A stretch of 64,000 nucleotides of DNA, taken from positions 800,125-864,124 of the forward strand of contig JAYKAV010002788.1 of the NCBI GenBank assembly GCA_035582835.1. Direction: 5' to 3'. Origin of the DNA: Phoebastria nigripes (lineage: Eukaryota; Chordata; Aves; Procellariiformes; Diomedeidae). The translations under genes were made by a program, and so were the position numbers. Under the pieces are notes generated by a model that did not search any database, had not been told where the DNA came from, and worked only from the letters and a program-made list of their open reading frames with translations. This document shows, piece after piece, positions 37,428 to 51,200 of this stretch; positions within the stretch are counted from its first letter, which is position 1, and every line of letters begins with the position of its first letter.

Positions 37428-40400
37428 GGCGGGTGCTGCCAGACCCACCGGCCCGAGGCGGGGCGGCCGTGTCACACGCGCCTCGCACGGCGCGGGGCCT
37501 GGGTCTGCCTCAGCTCCTTCGGGAGTCACCGGGTAGGCCGGCGCGTACGAGCGCCGTATCTGCCGGGGCAAGCCTGTCCCTCCGGAGTTACGCGGGATGT
37601 GCTGCACCGGGAGAGACCTCAGGAGGGGGAGGATTTAAACGGCTTTGCACGAGTTCTTTGCCAGCCGGCAGTACTCTCGGGGAGAAGAGGTGGAAGGTAC
37701 AACGTGGCTTCACCGGGTGTTGGCCTCTAACCATCGTGTGAATGAGCTTAATCCAGGGTGAATGAAGGCCTTTAAAATATAATTTACTTGAAGGATAGCA
37801 ACCATGTGTTTACCACGGGGTAAAGCAGGGGGTTGCCCTGGAATAGCTCAGCTTTCATGAGCATTCGTGCAGTCCGTACCTTACGAAGGACACGCTAGTT
37901 ATAGCAGTGAGGAAGCTGGGCCTCCAGCAGAAAGAAGTTTGCAACCCGCAAGAGCTGCAGGACTGCTAACATCAACAGCACTCTGGAATACATACATAGN
38001 GGAGAGGCTCTGCTAATGTGGTGCAATGGTCATGAGATGAGGACAGTGGAGTATCTTAAAAAATAGTAAAATGAACCTTGGATCATTGACAGAATAAAAT
38101 GTGTGAGGCATGTGTGACTGCAGAAGGCTTTTGAAGGACCAAACCCTGTAAACATAATGAAATCACAGTAATTTTGGTAAACAGAGTGTGTGGCTAGCGT
38201 AACAGAAGACACGGTAAGTGTTTCTTGAGAAGCCATACCCGTAGCCTGTAGCTTTACACTGTTCAAAAAGTAATGTGAAAAAGTAATATTAAACACTTCT
38301 GAGATTTTATCATACTTCCAGCAGTAGAAAACCTGTTCTTCTGACAGATTGGAAATTGCAAGAGCAGCCAAAACCCATAAGGTCTCTAGAGCAAGTAAGG
38401 TATGAGTATTTAATACAGAGGTTCTACAGATGAACTCCAGAGTTATGACAGCTTAAGCATTTCCTTTATAATTTCCTTTTTTTTTTTCAGTTTTCAGTTA
38501 CTGCTGACTTCAAGAGATTTTCACCTCTCAAACTTACTCCTGACTGAAAATAATTTTTTTCTAAGTATGATAAAATAGTGAAATACATTTTTTGATACTG
38601 TTGCAGTATTCAAACTTCTTAAATATCCCTTCCTCCAAATTATTTAAATTGAGAGATATTTCTTGAAACAGACCCCTATTATGAGGAAAAGTCCTGAGTT
38701 TGGATAACTTTAAAAAATTAGGTTTCATGAAGGTGCACTGAACAAATATAATTGCACTTTATCCCACTTACAGAACAAGTCAGTTCCAACACAACAATTT
38801 GCGACTATATTTCATATGGATGAAATGGATGCTCAGTTCAGTCTTGGTTAGATCATAGAACATCCAGGGTACTTTCCATCATGCTTTGAAGGTGAGCAGT
38901 AGATTAGATGCCTGCTTTATTTGCTGCATGTAAGGCAAGGACATTATAAAGAAAAGAAAGAAAAAGACCTATAAATAGTCCACTATAACATCAGTGGCTG
39001 AAACATTTTGTACAGTTTTTGGTACAACATTATGACGTAATGAAAGTCATTCCGAGAACTGTGGAACTGATGATACCTGGTTTATTACAGATTTGGAGCT
39101 CATAATTGGACTCCTTGGTGTTTAGCAAGGCGCAAACTCCAGCTGAAGCTTNTCCATGCTAGGGCAGTAATATTTCTCTAACACGCAGATTTGTTGATGT
39201 CTAATATGAGTGAAATGTATGCTGCAGTTTTTCAGACAGCAGGTAATACTCTTTGGTGTCTTCTTTACCCATGCATCGTTTTTCATGAAATGGCTAGGAG
39301 CATGTATGATGCTATTAGCCCTCTGTTAAATTGTTGGAATTTCCCAGTTAGTTCAAAAGATATTATGCAGTAACAGAGGGACAGGCACCACACCTGGCTA
39401 CATAATTTAATTTGCTTAGGAAACAAAGTTAAAAGTAGTAAAGATAAAAGATTCTTCTGGAAACTTTCTGAACAGGGTGATAAAGATCAAATGTAGTTGG
39501 AAGCACAGCTTCTTGTTAAATTATTCATCAAGGACAAATATTCATATGTGCATACACCATACACATAGAATATTATCTGCACACATGTGCAAAATGCATA
39601 TTAAATATAGTTATAAAATATACATAGAACATAAAGTCAGCACACGCACGAAAATGCCTGAAGAAGCTAAGTAAATTCCTGACGGACATAGCTTTGACTT
39701 CCTCTACATTACCTGCCCACACCAATCAGCTACAATGCACGTGCCTCTCCCCTTTCCACTCAAAACACGCAGGCTTACTCTACCTGGGTGAAAAGATCAG
39801 GAATGTTTTCAACATGTTCAGGATTTTGGACTGGTGTTGTGTTTTAAAAGGAATGCACTTCTGCTGATGTGAGGTTTTAATCAGTAGTTATGCTTAATTG
39901 CATTGAATAATTAAAAACAACCGATTGTTTTTAAGTGAAAATAACATAATAGTTCCTATCATAACAGGAAGTAACGTAAAGTTCACAGAATTGTTGCTTA
40001 GATGAACTAGTGGAAAAACTAAAAGAATAAACATCTTCTGTGGCTGGTATTGGCAAGTGGAATTCAGTGGAATTGCATTTTTTTGTGTGGGTGTGGAAGA
40101 ACAGGGCACTTTGCTACAGGACTGCCAGTCCCAAAGTTCAAGATGCCAGTCAACCCCATAGCAATTAACTTTGTGTTCCCCCCTCTTATGTGCTCATTTT
40201 CAATCTATGTTACATCTGATTATGCCCACTGTATTCCACAAGTCTGAAGATTTTTATCACCAACTGACAACTGTGCTTTCCATAGAAAAATGTAGAAAAA
40301 AACGGTTTCTACTTCTGCCAAAATAATTCCATACTGATTTGGGAAGTTAGAGTTTTTAACACAGCCTCTGAAGATTAACAAAAAGTTTTAGTAAGAAAAT

Positions 40401-42194
40401 TGTCATTCCCTTGCAGCTCTAATTTATCTTTTGTTAGCTAACTAGCTGTCTTATGACATGCATGTGGTATGTCTGCTCCTTTTTCATCCAACCTAGAAGC
40501 AGTCTTTCAAATTTTCAGCCCAGAATTTCTCCCACATTAGGTGACCTGCTGCTTACCATGTGTTCCTTTTGTTGCCTTGTTCTTGCTATGTTCTTCTTAA
40601 ATTCCCATTTGAAATCTGCCCATCTCCATGCACATTTGTAATTGTCACTATGACATTAGTGCATTTTGCCTTTGGACTTTGCAAGGGCTTCTTGCTCCTG
40701 CAACCCTACTTTATCAAGGCGGCAGCACTGTGAGGATCCATAACATGCCCTTACCAATTTTCACTGAAAACAGGTTTCCTGGTGTGATGCAGAGGCAGTA
40801 CAGCAGCACCAGTACGACAGTGCTCCTGAGGTACCCCAGCAGGATTCTGAACGGAACATAAATTGACACTATTATAAGAATTTTAGCACTCTAATTTCAT
40901 AAATTTTAATCACCTAAATTAGGAAACTTATTATGATGTTACGAGAAGATGCATAGATAAGTTTGTATGCACACACTCAAAGCAATAATCTATGTAAAAC
41001 AAACAATGTCTGCTGCTGCCTATAGTAATAATAACAAGTATTGTGAACATTCAGTATTCAGCAACATGAAGGGAACTCCCAGGTGTTTCTTTGTTTTCAT
41101 CTGGCAGAATATACTACCACACTGTTTTTTTCTTCTTAGAAGCACAGAATAAGATAAAGCCCATAGGAATGAAATGGGGCAGATACTATCCTTTCTTCCT
41201 CACGTTGTTCTTTCTTACAGCATGTCAGACTTTTCAGCCAGATATCAATCTTGAAAACATGTTATTCTGAATGGTGTAAAACTATCACATGTCATAAATC
41301 AACACCACTGTGGTCAACGAAATGGAAGCAGTGTAAAATCCATGCCAGTTTAGGTCCCAACTGTGACTTGGAAACAAGAATAAAATTAGTAGACCCAATT
41401 CCACATTGAATTTAAAATGAGATTTTATTGCAGATTAGCACAGTTTAAGGAAGCATAATTATACCTAAGACCACATAGTTATATGCTTATCATGATCACC
41501 CCAGAGTTCAATAACATACTGCATTTTCTTTAGTGCTTATCCTGAACACATAAAATACAGTATAAATGTTAACTGCATGTCTGTCGTTAAGTATGTGTTC
41601 TGTACTCTATATATAGCATGTATGCAAGAATCTACATAGGAATACAGTGTTACAATAAAATTCAGACAGTGAAGCTTTTCCTCTTTCATGAGAACTTTGG
41701 TTTTAAGCAAAAGCAAAGGCAAGGCCATTACATCTTTCTTAATTACAGGAAAAGTCTTCAAAAAAATTGCATTTTGCATTTGGACATGTACAGTCATTTT
41801 CTAAGACTTTTTCTGTTACTTCGCCTTCTGTTGTCAGCTGCAGCTAGTGAGCTCGTGCCTAAGTGTAGTCTGGAACATGGCTGTGGCACAGTCTGGAAAT
41901 CTACACTTCTTACCCTAGACCAAGAAACTCTCACTATCTGAAGCATCCTTCCTGGCAAAGCTCAAAGCTTGTAATTTCTCTGTGTGTGAGATTATTAACA
42001 TTAACGAGGAGCTATGGGTCTTGTGTTTTAGATTTTGGGGAATAATAGTTTGCTTGGGTTTTCATGTTCCTGTCTCCTTGGAGTTTTTATTGCTCTTTTA
42101 ATCTTTTTCTAATGTACTTTCTGATAAATTCACTGGAAGCTGTTGGGAGGCACAAACCCAGAAGAAATAGTTTTTTGAGGGGATTTCTTTTCTC

Positions 42195-42255
42195 CTTTTC
42201 TTTTCTTTTCTTTTCTTTTCTTTTCTTTTCTTTTCTTTTCTTTTCTTTTTTTTTC
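42195..42255. repeat. (CTTTT)n microsatellite
   Basis: About eleven CTTTT units ending in a T run, on the upstream flank of the receptor gene. The lysine/glutamate or phenylalanine reading frames over it have no meaning. Confidence 0.92.
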
Positions 42256-45200
42256 CTCCTTGGTCTGTTTAGGGGCATTAATATATTATGTTTCTAAATA
42301 TTGTTGGTATACATTAAAAGAGCACATGAAATACCATCCTCAAAACAGAATTTCCTGGTTTCCTAGGTCTTGTAACAGGTTATGTCATTATGTAACTATA
42401 TATTAGTACTATATGGTTATGATGTATATAAGGATATATCCAACTCTCTCACTTTTATTGGCAAATGGAGATGTGTTGGTGCTTTCTTCAGCTTGCGTCC
42501 TTGAAATTGAAGTTCCATCTGTGTTTAGCCAATGATAAGGAAGCAGTAGGAAGGTAATTCTAATTTTATTAATAATTTATGTTAACCATATGTCAATCTC
42601 AAAAATCAATGCAGTTGCAAATAGTTGGTGATAATCAGGTTTTCAAGGTGTTTCAAAATCTTTTCAAGTAAGCGTCTAGATATTCAGTGTTCCTGATTTC
42701 TTCTGAATAAGTTAATATTTGAGTACCTAAATAACTCCCTGGAACACAGAAGGGGAAATCCCTTCTTATTATTAATATCCAGCAATCTGCTGTGTAGTTT
42801 CCCAGTAAAGACCTATATAACATACAAACCCAGGAAAACTTCATCCTCTGTCCCTAAGATGACAATCTTTGCTATGAAGTCCAGTTGTGCGATATTTAAC
42901 AACTCTAGTCTGTGTTTCTAAAGAAACAGGCAGTTTTCTGGGAGAAATTTTAGTAGCCATAGTGCTACCCTGTAACTTGAAGAATGCAAATAATTGTTAA
43001 GAGATTTGTCTATCTCAAAAGAAACTTGTTTGAGAAGGCAGGTTTTTTACACTTTCATTTTCAAAAAATGAAATTTCAGTGATACAGCAGACTTGCATTT
43101 TGTTCTGAGGAGACAAAGAACAGGTTTTTTCATGGCTGCAGGGGGAAGAAGGACAAGGGTAGACAGCACAAACACTGGGAACAGCATGAAATTTCTCCTA
43201 GGAGGAAGTGAACTCTGCATTACAGGTATTAATCAGATACTAGCTAGCAAAGGTGAAAGTTGTTGGCAAGCTCTGGAGAAGTAACCAATAATTCTTGTGT
43301 CTTTGGAGAATATTATTTCCATGGGGAAATATTTACATTACTTAAATTATTATAAATTAGTGATAAAAGAAATTGGTAATCAATGCAAAACTCAGTGGAT
43401 TGACCATTCTCCAATTTAATATCCTTTATGCCAGCAGTTGAAATGTATTTTTCTCATAGATATTATGTGAGGTGATGATGTAGTAGCCTGAAGAAGCTGC
43501 CAGAATAAAAGGAAAGAAAAAGGAAGAAGTAGAGGAAGGGAAGGAGGAAACTTCTAAGATCTTTCAATTGTAAATATTAAACCTGTGAACCACAATATCA
43601 TTAGATTAATATCCTAATTTTTACCTTTCATCTGCCATTTCTAGTACACTTTTTCAAGTGTATCATAACATAAAGTACAAGACTTGAATATTCACACNAG
43701 ACACAAAACACCACCAGGAATTGAAACTTAAAACTTGGATCCATAGCTAGTCATAATTCAACCATCTCATTTGAATTGTGACTATGACAACACAAGTACA
43801 GGATTACACTGTTAGTAGGCAAACTGTTCACTGTGAACAAATGATTAATTTAGCTTTTTTGAGTCAAAAAATGTGTGAAAACAGTTTACTAATATAGTTG
43901 TTTTTCATAATTGTTAAAAAAATTTCAGGCCATAGTTTTGAGAGTTATATACTTGGCTTTTACCTTAGAATACTTCTTACTAGCTTTTGCGATGTCTGTG
44001 GTGTCATGTAAGTGACCGAGTATTGTTTCTGCTCCCCCACTGAGTGACAAAGTCAGAAGGACGAGCATTAAATACTGTACGTAAGCACAAATAACCTTGT
44101 GCACATGCCAGTGCAGATAACTGGGGAAAAAAAATAAACGTTCTCTACATACTCATAGGAAAAATCTGTAATGAGACTACTTTTTCCCACCATTATTTCA
44201 GACCAGCAAAAACACAGGACCCCAGATTTCACAGTTATTTATTAATTTCTTAAATATAGGATAATTACACAGCGTAAAGGATTTGTTTTTCTTTTTAATT
44301 ATGATGAGTTGATTCCAGACTTCCTCTATGTCCTCTACATGAGCTACTCTGCCTGGAAAGGCATGCATGAGCTATAATTTCCTTTTGACATTAAAAGCCA
44401 CAAATCTAAACACCACTGCAGTAATGCAGAGGAAAAAAATGTTTGGCTCTTAACTCAAGATTAGTCTCTGTAGCCATTAAGAAGTGAAAGCTCCATGGAG
44501 GTAACAGAACCGAAACCACCGAGATTACGCTCCAGTCACAACAAGCACTTAACTGTTGTAGATACAGTATCTGGACAATGATAAATAGTAAATAACCGAC
44601 ATTGAATTGTCCATTTCACTAATATGATTTAAAGAAAATATTCATTAACACAATTGTAAAACAGAAACAAATAGATTCATTTATTGAAAAACAATAGTTA
44701 ATATAAAGGAATAGCAGAATTCCTTAATTGGAGTCTTGTATCACACACTAAGAATAAAGCAAGACATTAGCAGTACTTAAGACATTCTTGCTTGAGCACA
44801 AAATTTATATTGACTATGGTTCAGTTACTTCTATAATTAAAAAGAAAACTGTTTTCTGACACTCTATGAGCAAACTATATTACATAAATACTTTGTTTAG
44901 GCACTTAATATCTCATCCCATAGCACTAATAAAACACCTCACCTCTAGAAACTGGAAACTGCATCTTTTTGTGACTGCTTACTGAACAAAATAAGGAGAA
45001 ATGCTGGAATGCATCTGAATCAAAATCTATAGAGCATAACGCTCTGAATTCTGAAAAGGAAGGATTCAGGATTTTCTGTTATTTTAAAGACACATACAGT
45101 TTGCTGTGCTAAACTGGACCTAAAATCTGTGAAGTCCAGTTTCTGGTCACCTTCTGTGGCAAGCAAAGAACTGATGCAAACAGGAACTGTCTAGTTCTCC

Positions 45201-48200
45201 CCTACTTTCCAGTCATAAATATTTGATCTTGGTTGAATATCTGTTTTGAAATCTTTGTTATAGTTGATTTGTAATAACAATGGGTATTCCTATTATGTAC
45301 AAAATTCTATTTTAATCTTGCTTAAAACCCAATGACTCTTGTTAGGTTCAACAATACACTAATCAGTCATTGTTTTGAAATATTTTCCACCTCTTAATTG
45401 GATTGTTTTGTACCATCACTAAGAACTTAGATGTGTCTATTCAGTATTTTGTAGAAATGTTCACATAATTTTCAGGAGTACTAGTTCCCTCCAGACCTTA
45501 TTCTTCCTGTTCATTTCTCCCTCCCAGTTCATGGATTCTGCTCTAGTTCATGTAGCTCAGACTGATTCCATAGGCAAAGTTCTTTTACATTTCCCAGAAT
45601 ACAGGATTTTAAAAAACAGTTCTAACATCCTGATCCATTCTTCTCGCATGCAGGGGCATTTCAACGAGTGATCAGTGCAGACAAGCTGAACTGTTTTCTC
45701 TTTGCATCATCCAAGATTCTTAGCTCAGATGCTCCTGCTTTCCAGGCTCATCTGACAGCAGAGACTAATTTTGTTGTCACTGAAACAGTAAGTGAATATC
45801 AGTTAATATATCAGGTATTTCCCATCTTTATTTTTGCTTTTCTTTATTTGATCTTTAAAATCAATCATAATATTGCGGTGTCTTTCTTTTCACTCCTTTT
45901 AGTGCACAGCTCTTTTTCTAATGAATGAACATTGTGCAGCCTGTTAACTATGTTTATATGACACTGCATTGTATGCCTTTTGATACAGCAAAATAATCAC
46001 ATAAAAAACATGTCACATGAAGTAACTATTGAAAAGTGCTGTCAGTGAGTCACTCTGTGCAGAATGGTTTTACTTCATTAAAAGCAAGAGAATCACACCT
46101 ACTCCACTTAAGACCATTTTCTCTTTGAGGTTACCAAGGTCATTTCAATAGCTTTGGAGATTTTATTACTCTAATTCAGTAGGGCTAACCTCCTAGTAGT
46201 CACAGCGTGAAAAGGCCAGCTCAGGGCAGGATGTTTCGGTCTGAGTAGAGCAATTGTTCTCAAACCACGGGAAGACTGAAGCACCATCCAGCTTCAACAT
46301 TTCTAACAGGCCAACATATTCCTAAGCAAGGAAGGGAAACTGCACTGCGGTGTCACCCACTTAGAAATCGGAGGTTTGTAAAATTTCAACATTTCATTTC
46401 AAGGCAGGCATTGTTTCAGTTGAAACACTCAGCTTCACATTAAAGCAGAACCCCCAGGCTTTTCTGCATATTGTAAATGGGGATTTTAATTGTCCAATTA
46501 ACATTTGCTTTTTTAACAATACATCATTTTTTCTTTCATTAACAGCAGCATTGCAGCTGAGATTTCTCTGACAACTCTGCCTAATCTGTTTATTGAACTT
46601 CATTTTAAAGGCTTGATTCCATGCTTGCCTCTTAGCATGTGTAGTCATTGACACCAGCAAAAAGTGGGTGTAAAGTTCTCCCACAATAGAATGATAACAT
46701 TTTACACTCGCGTTACCCAGATGTATATCACTACAAAGCAGCAGAGAATAAGGATTTTATGTTTTGGAACAATATTAGTAGATTTTGAGCTGACTGCTAC
46801 AGGAAACTATTAAAACGAGCTCATAAACAATTAACAACGGGACATACAGGTTTGTGCTGATTTAGCAGAAGGCAACAATTTGTTTGTGATTCATTGCTTA
46901 TCATGCTATCATACCTAATTTGCTAATCCATTTCAGTCCCTACCTAGTGATCCTAAAGCATAATGTTAACATTCTTCACCTGTCTTACTACACAGAATAG
47001 GTATAATGAGACTATACATGTATACATAGACGAGACTATACATATACATAGATATGCTAGCATTAAGTAAGGATGGAATTGTCAGTGCAAATACGGTAGC
47101 ACCAACTCCAATATCTGCACTAAATTAGACTTTAAGAATGACAGAACTAAGACTGCTTTTCTCCTGTTGCAGAAATGTGTTTTATTACTGGTCAAGAAGA
47201 CAAGCTCCCATTTAGGCGACATAGCAGATCTTTTCTACTGACAGCTGAGTTTATTTTTAGTTAAAGCCAAGCAAGACCCTAAGGGAGTGAACTGTTTAAC
47301 AATTTTTGCCCACATCAGGTAATACTAGCTCTAGGATAACTATTCTCTGCAGTGATACTGCTATTGCTTATCCTCCCCCCGCCCCAGCTTGTTTGAGCAA
47401 CGTTTGGTTGTTGGGATCTTCAGCTGTATTTCAATGTCATTCGGCTACAGGGGAAACAACTGTGACCTTTGCATGCAGTGGCCCCTGCACTTTGGATCTG
47501 CTCTCAGAATTCATAAATACAATTGTTCACAGGCAAGATAAAACATTCAAATGACACATTAGTCCTAGCCAAGGAAAAGAAGCACAAAGGGGGGCATTTA
47601 ATGAGTCTTGAAGCTTTGTCATTCAAATAGTCACATTGATAGTTCTGCACCTCCTCTCCCCTCAGGTATGATCCCCTATTGCCCTTTTAATGTTATTTTT
47701 GCAAGGTATCTCAGTTCTGCTTCAATTGCAGGTTCCCACAGTCCTTGAAGCTCATTATCCTTCACTACTGGTGAAAGAAAGAAACAACCTAGGAACTAAA
47801 TATATACTGAATTTCAAGGAGGTAGCTATTTGTAGTGATATTTCCATGCATTTATTTTCCCTTGCAGTGCTTGCATAACCACCCCCTCTGAGCTCTGCCC
47901 ATTTCAAGTGCAAGTGCAGCTGAAAAGTACTATTTAGTCCACTTGAAGTGGTACAGAAAACTAGCTTTATCCACAGAGCTGAGCTTATTTGTTTCATCAC
48001 ATATGGCAAGATGCACAGTTTTAATTTTTGCCAAACTAAAGGCAGAATCCCTCAAATTTATGTAGCATGCTTATGCCCATGCTCCAAATAGTGGAGAGCA
48101 AAGTCTTCAATCATGCTTTATGTCTGCTCCATTTAAAAAATGCATATTAGAGGAGCTTCCTGCAGATGGAGGACGTCTTAGTCTCTGATTAGGGCTGGGA

Positions 48201-51200
48201 GAAAGTTGTTATAAGCACATTTGACTTCTGTCTGAGATTATGTAACATTTGCTGGTATTCAAGAAAATTGTTCGTGCTAGTCAGAGGTACAATGTTAACG
48301 GCTGCTCTTCATAGTAAGTTTTATGAAGAATCCAGGGTAGGACACCAATCAGGCAGAGGTCCAAGTGGTTGGGTCATTCCCCCAATGCTCAAGAGATTTT
48401 TTTTTCTGCCAAATGACCAGGNAAGTGTATCAATTTTGGTAGAGAAAGTGAGTCAAAAGTGTTTATTTGAATATGACAGTGTATAACACCTGGATTAAGA
48501 GTTTCAAAATGTCCATTTGGTTTCACAGTGAAAATTAAAATGCTTTGACTCTTTTCTTAAATAACTAGGAAAAAAGGGAAAAAATAAAACACATTAAGCA
48601 GAACAGTAAACAATTTTCATTTTCCATTGCCTTTACCTACAGTCTTTAGAGAAAGTTTTCATAAGGGAAAGTCCCTTCTACTTTGTGTTAAAGAAAGAGG
48701 GCAATAAGTGTCCCTTTGGGANGAAAAACTACAGTTAGTTGAAATCAGTACTACTTCTTTAAAGCAAACCAAGCGCACACAGCAAAGGGGAGTAAAGAAC
48801 AGAAATTAGAAAGAAAAAGAGCTTCTATTCTGGTGCATCTCTTACTTTCAACTCACTTGCACCTGGAAAAAGACAGACCCAGCACATGGTCTTATCAACC
48901 ACTCCAAAACCTGGCAAACTCCTAGCAGCGTCTGATGATTACAATGCTGCTTTTAGCTGCCCTTTTAGTCACGGGTTCATAGCAGTGAAACAAGACATGC
49001 CACAGCCTTAATCAGCTAAGTCACACCTCCTAGGAAAACACACACACACAAAGGTCAGAAAAAGACCTCTAAGAGGAGGGTAGGAAAGAAAATGGACACA
49101 TGAGATAGGAGGTGATGATGAAACCCNACTGTTGTACATTATATATATTGCATTTGGTGTGATGGATTTAGCTTAACTCAGGGGAATGATAACACCCTTC
49201 AGTCTCCCCTCAGTGGAGCTTGGACAGGACATCTGTCAGGATCAGATGATAACTGTCCATCGGCCTCATCTGTGCCTTCCCTTCACTGCAACATTTGTAG
49301 ACCCAAAGAATCAATGACGGGGGAAAGACAATGGATTTACTCACCACATTTAATTATTTTAGAAAGATCAAACAGTCAGTCACGTATTTTGATTTGGTTT
49401 TACACAATGGAGTATTTTACATATTATTCTTCTTCATTATTAAAAAGAAAAAAAGTCAGTCTTATTCAGACACGGCAAAAGCAAGAAGATCATTGGAATT
49501 GTACTAGAGGAAAGATTTCGGCACAAGCAGAGATAACCATGTCATTTCCTTAAACCTTGCAACAGTCAGTAACTGCATTTTTCAAAGTACAAAAAGCCTA
49601 TTTTTCTCAGTTTTCTTAGATTATCAGATTTACCCTGTAGCATACAAAAGCCGCTAGTTTAAAGTCCACTGGATTTACCCTTGATTTGTTCTTGATCCCA
49701 CAGAATCTTGACATAATAAAGATTAGATCTAGGGAGAATAAAGATTTTCAGTCATGCCAGTATTATTACCAGTTGCAGCTTCCTTACTATTTTGCTGAGA
49801 TTTATTTGTATCCATCAGCTTCCTTCGGGATATTGCTTCATGACACAGAAACTGTGTGTCTTGCAAATTTTTAAAACTGGTTATCAAGCTGAAATGATTT
49901 TGCTTTATTAATTTCTTGCTATTAGTTCTTCTTAGTATGCTAAAAAAATTCCTTTTAAGCATGCATAATTCAGGATATTATTACTAAAGATTTTGCAGAA
50001 TACATATTAGAATTTTGTTTTCATACAAAGGGCCTGCTCCTACAACTCTTATTCTTCTGGGTGGCTTTGTTATGGTAAGGCTGCAAAAGTGGGACTTTTG
50101 TAATGTGACAAATCAAAAGATTTGTGGACAATTTTTTGACTCGTATGCAACTGGCAAAATATATGAGGATTGATTCATGTGCACAGACCTTGGCCCAGCA
50201 ACTGGGTGGCCTCACTGAGCAAGTCATTTTCCTTTAAAAAACTATATAAATACATGAGCCCCATCTTTTTGACCAGAGTATGAATCACACAAACTACATA
50301 CTCCTGAAAAAGCCCTCTCTCACTACATTAGGTGGAACACATCCAAAGCAGATTTCTCAGGGAGAAAGTGCTCCCATCTGTGGTGATGTGAGCAGTAAAA
50401 AAAAAAACCTCTTTGTATGCTTGCTGCCCATTTTCTAAAATGAAACAAAACATAGTGCATGACCGGGAAAAGAAAAGCAAGGCAACGCAACAGCTACCTG
50501 CAGGTATGGAGCAGCAGGTCGCATCTATGGGGTGAAGCGATGTGGTCTGTGGGGAAATGAAGCAAGGGGGGCTGCTCTGAGCCACTTGGGAACCACAGCA
50601 GCCAGCAGCACCGCGTCTGCCCGGTCTGCGTCTCCTGGGGCACGCAGTGTGGCAGCAAGACGTTCCTGCAACAGTGTTTTCACAGAGGTCCTTTTCACAG
50701 AGAAATGTACAGTGACAAGGAAAGTTATACTGGCCCTGGATACCCAGTATGCCTGGGATTTGTTTTTGTATACCATCCCAAACATACAGCGCTCAGACTG
50801 CAAAATTACATTACAGGTAATTTAATTACACATTGAGTGTAAGTTGGAAGTATATAGATACACGGGACTGTAACAGAGCCATTGTTACTGAAGACAGCCA
50901 ATGCCATAAGGGGAACAGTTAGTACAGGAGCATCCATGAGAACACTGTTGCATAAACATATTTAAGCCCATTACAACAAACAAGACTTTCAGTACAAGAT
51001 GAGAATTTCAGACATTGCACTGTGACGGGGGGAAGACCAAGAGACCCAAAAGGATATCAGCAATGCATTACTCCCTCAAAAAAGCAGGGAGTTTATTAAT
51101 GAAAATGCTCACAGGACTGAAGAGAGATGCACCTCAGACTTTCAAGAACAGTAAAAAAATAAAAATCCCCATCTCCTTGCCAGTCAGGCCGTGGGAAGGT

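Larger units (their letters stand above)
36340..37640. promoter_or_regulatory. CpG island, presumed ryanodine receptor promoter and 5' UTR
   Basis: Base composition changes abruptly from AT-rich to strongly GC-rich with dense CpG over about 1.3 kb, then returns to AT-rich by about 37740. Exon 1 lies inside, so the minus-strand transcription start is expected between 36967 and roughly 37500. I see no clear TATA box on the minus strand, and many G/C boxes of Sp1 type, as expected of a CpG-island promoter. Long ORFs here on both strands (up to about 255 codons) are a product of low stop frequency in GC-rich DNA and are Pro/Arg/Gly/Ala-rich without recognisable domains. The edges are judged by eye. 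Confidence 0.8.

Noticed and set aside
36403..37488. Long reading frames on both strands of the CpG island (255, 241, 164, 158, 142 codons)
   Set aside because: They overlap one another in many frames, are rich in Pro, Arg, Gly and Ala, and exist because stops are rare in GC-rich DNA. Only the first 16 codons from 36966 on the minus strand match a known protein.
42087..42297. Lys/Glu-rich and Phe/Ser-rich frames
   Set aside because: Translation of the (CTTTT)n microsatellite.
50525..50825. Overlapping frames of 92-97 codons in a GC-richer patch
   Set aside because: Ser/Ala-rich translation without a known motif and open on both strands; no exon boundaries that convinced me.
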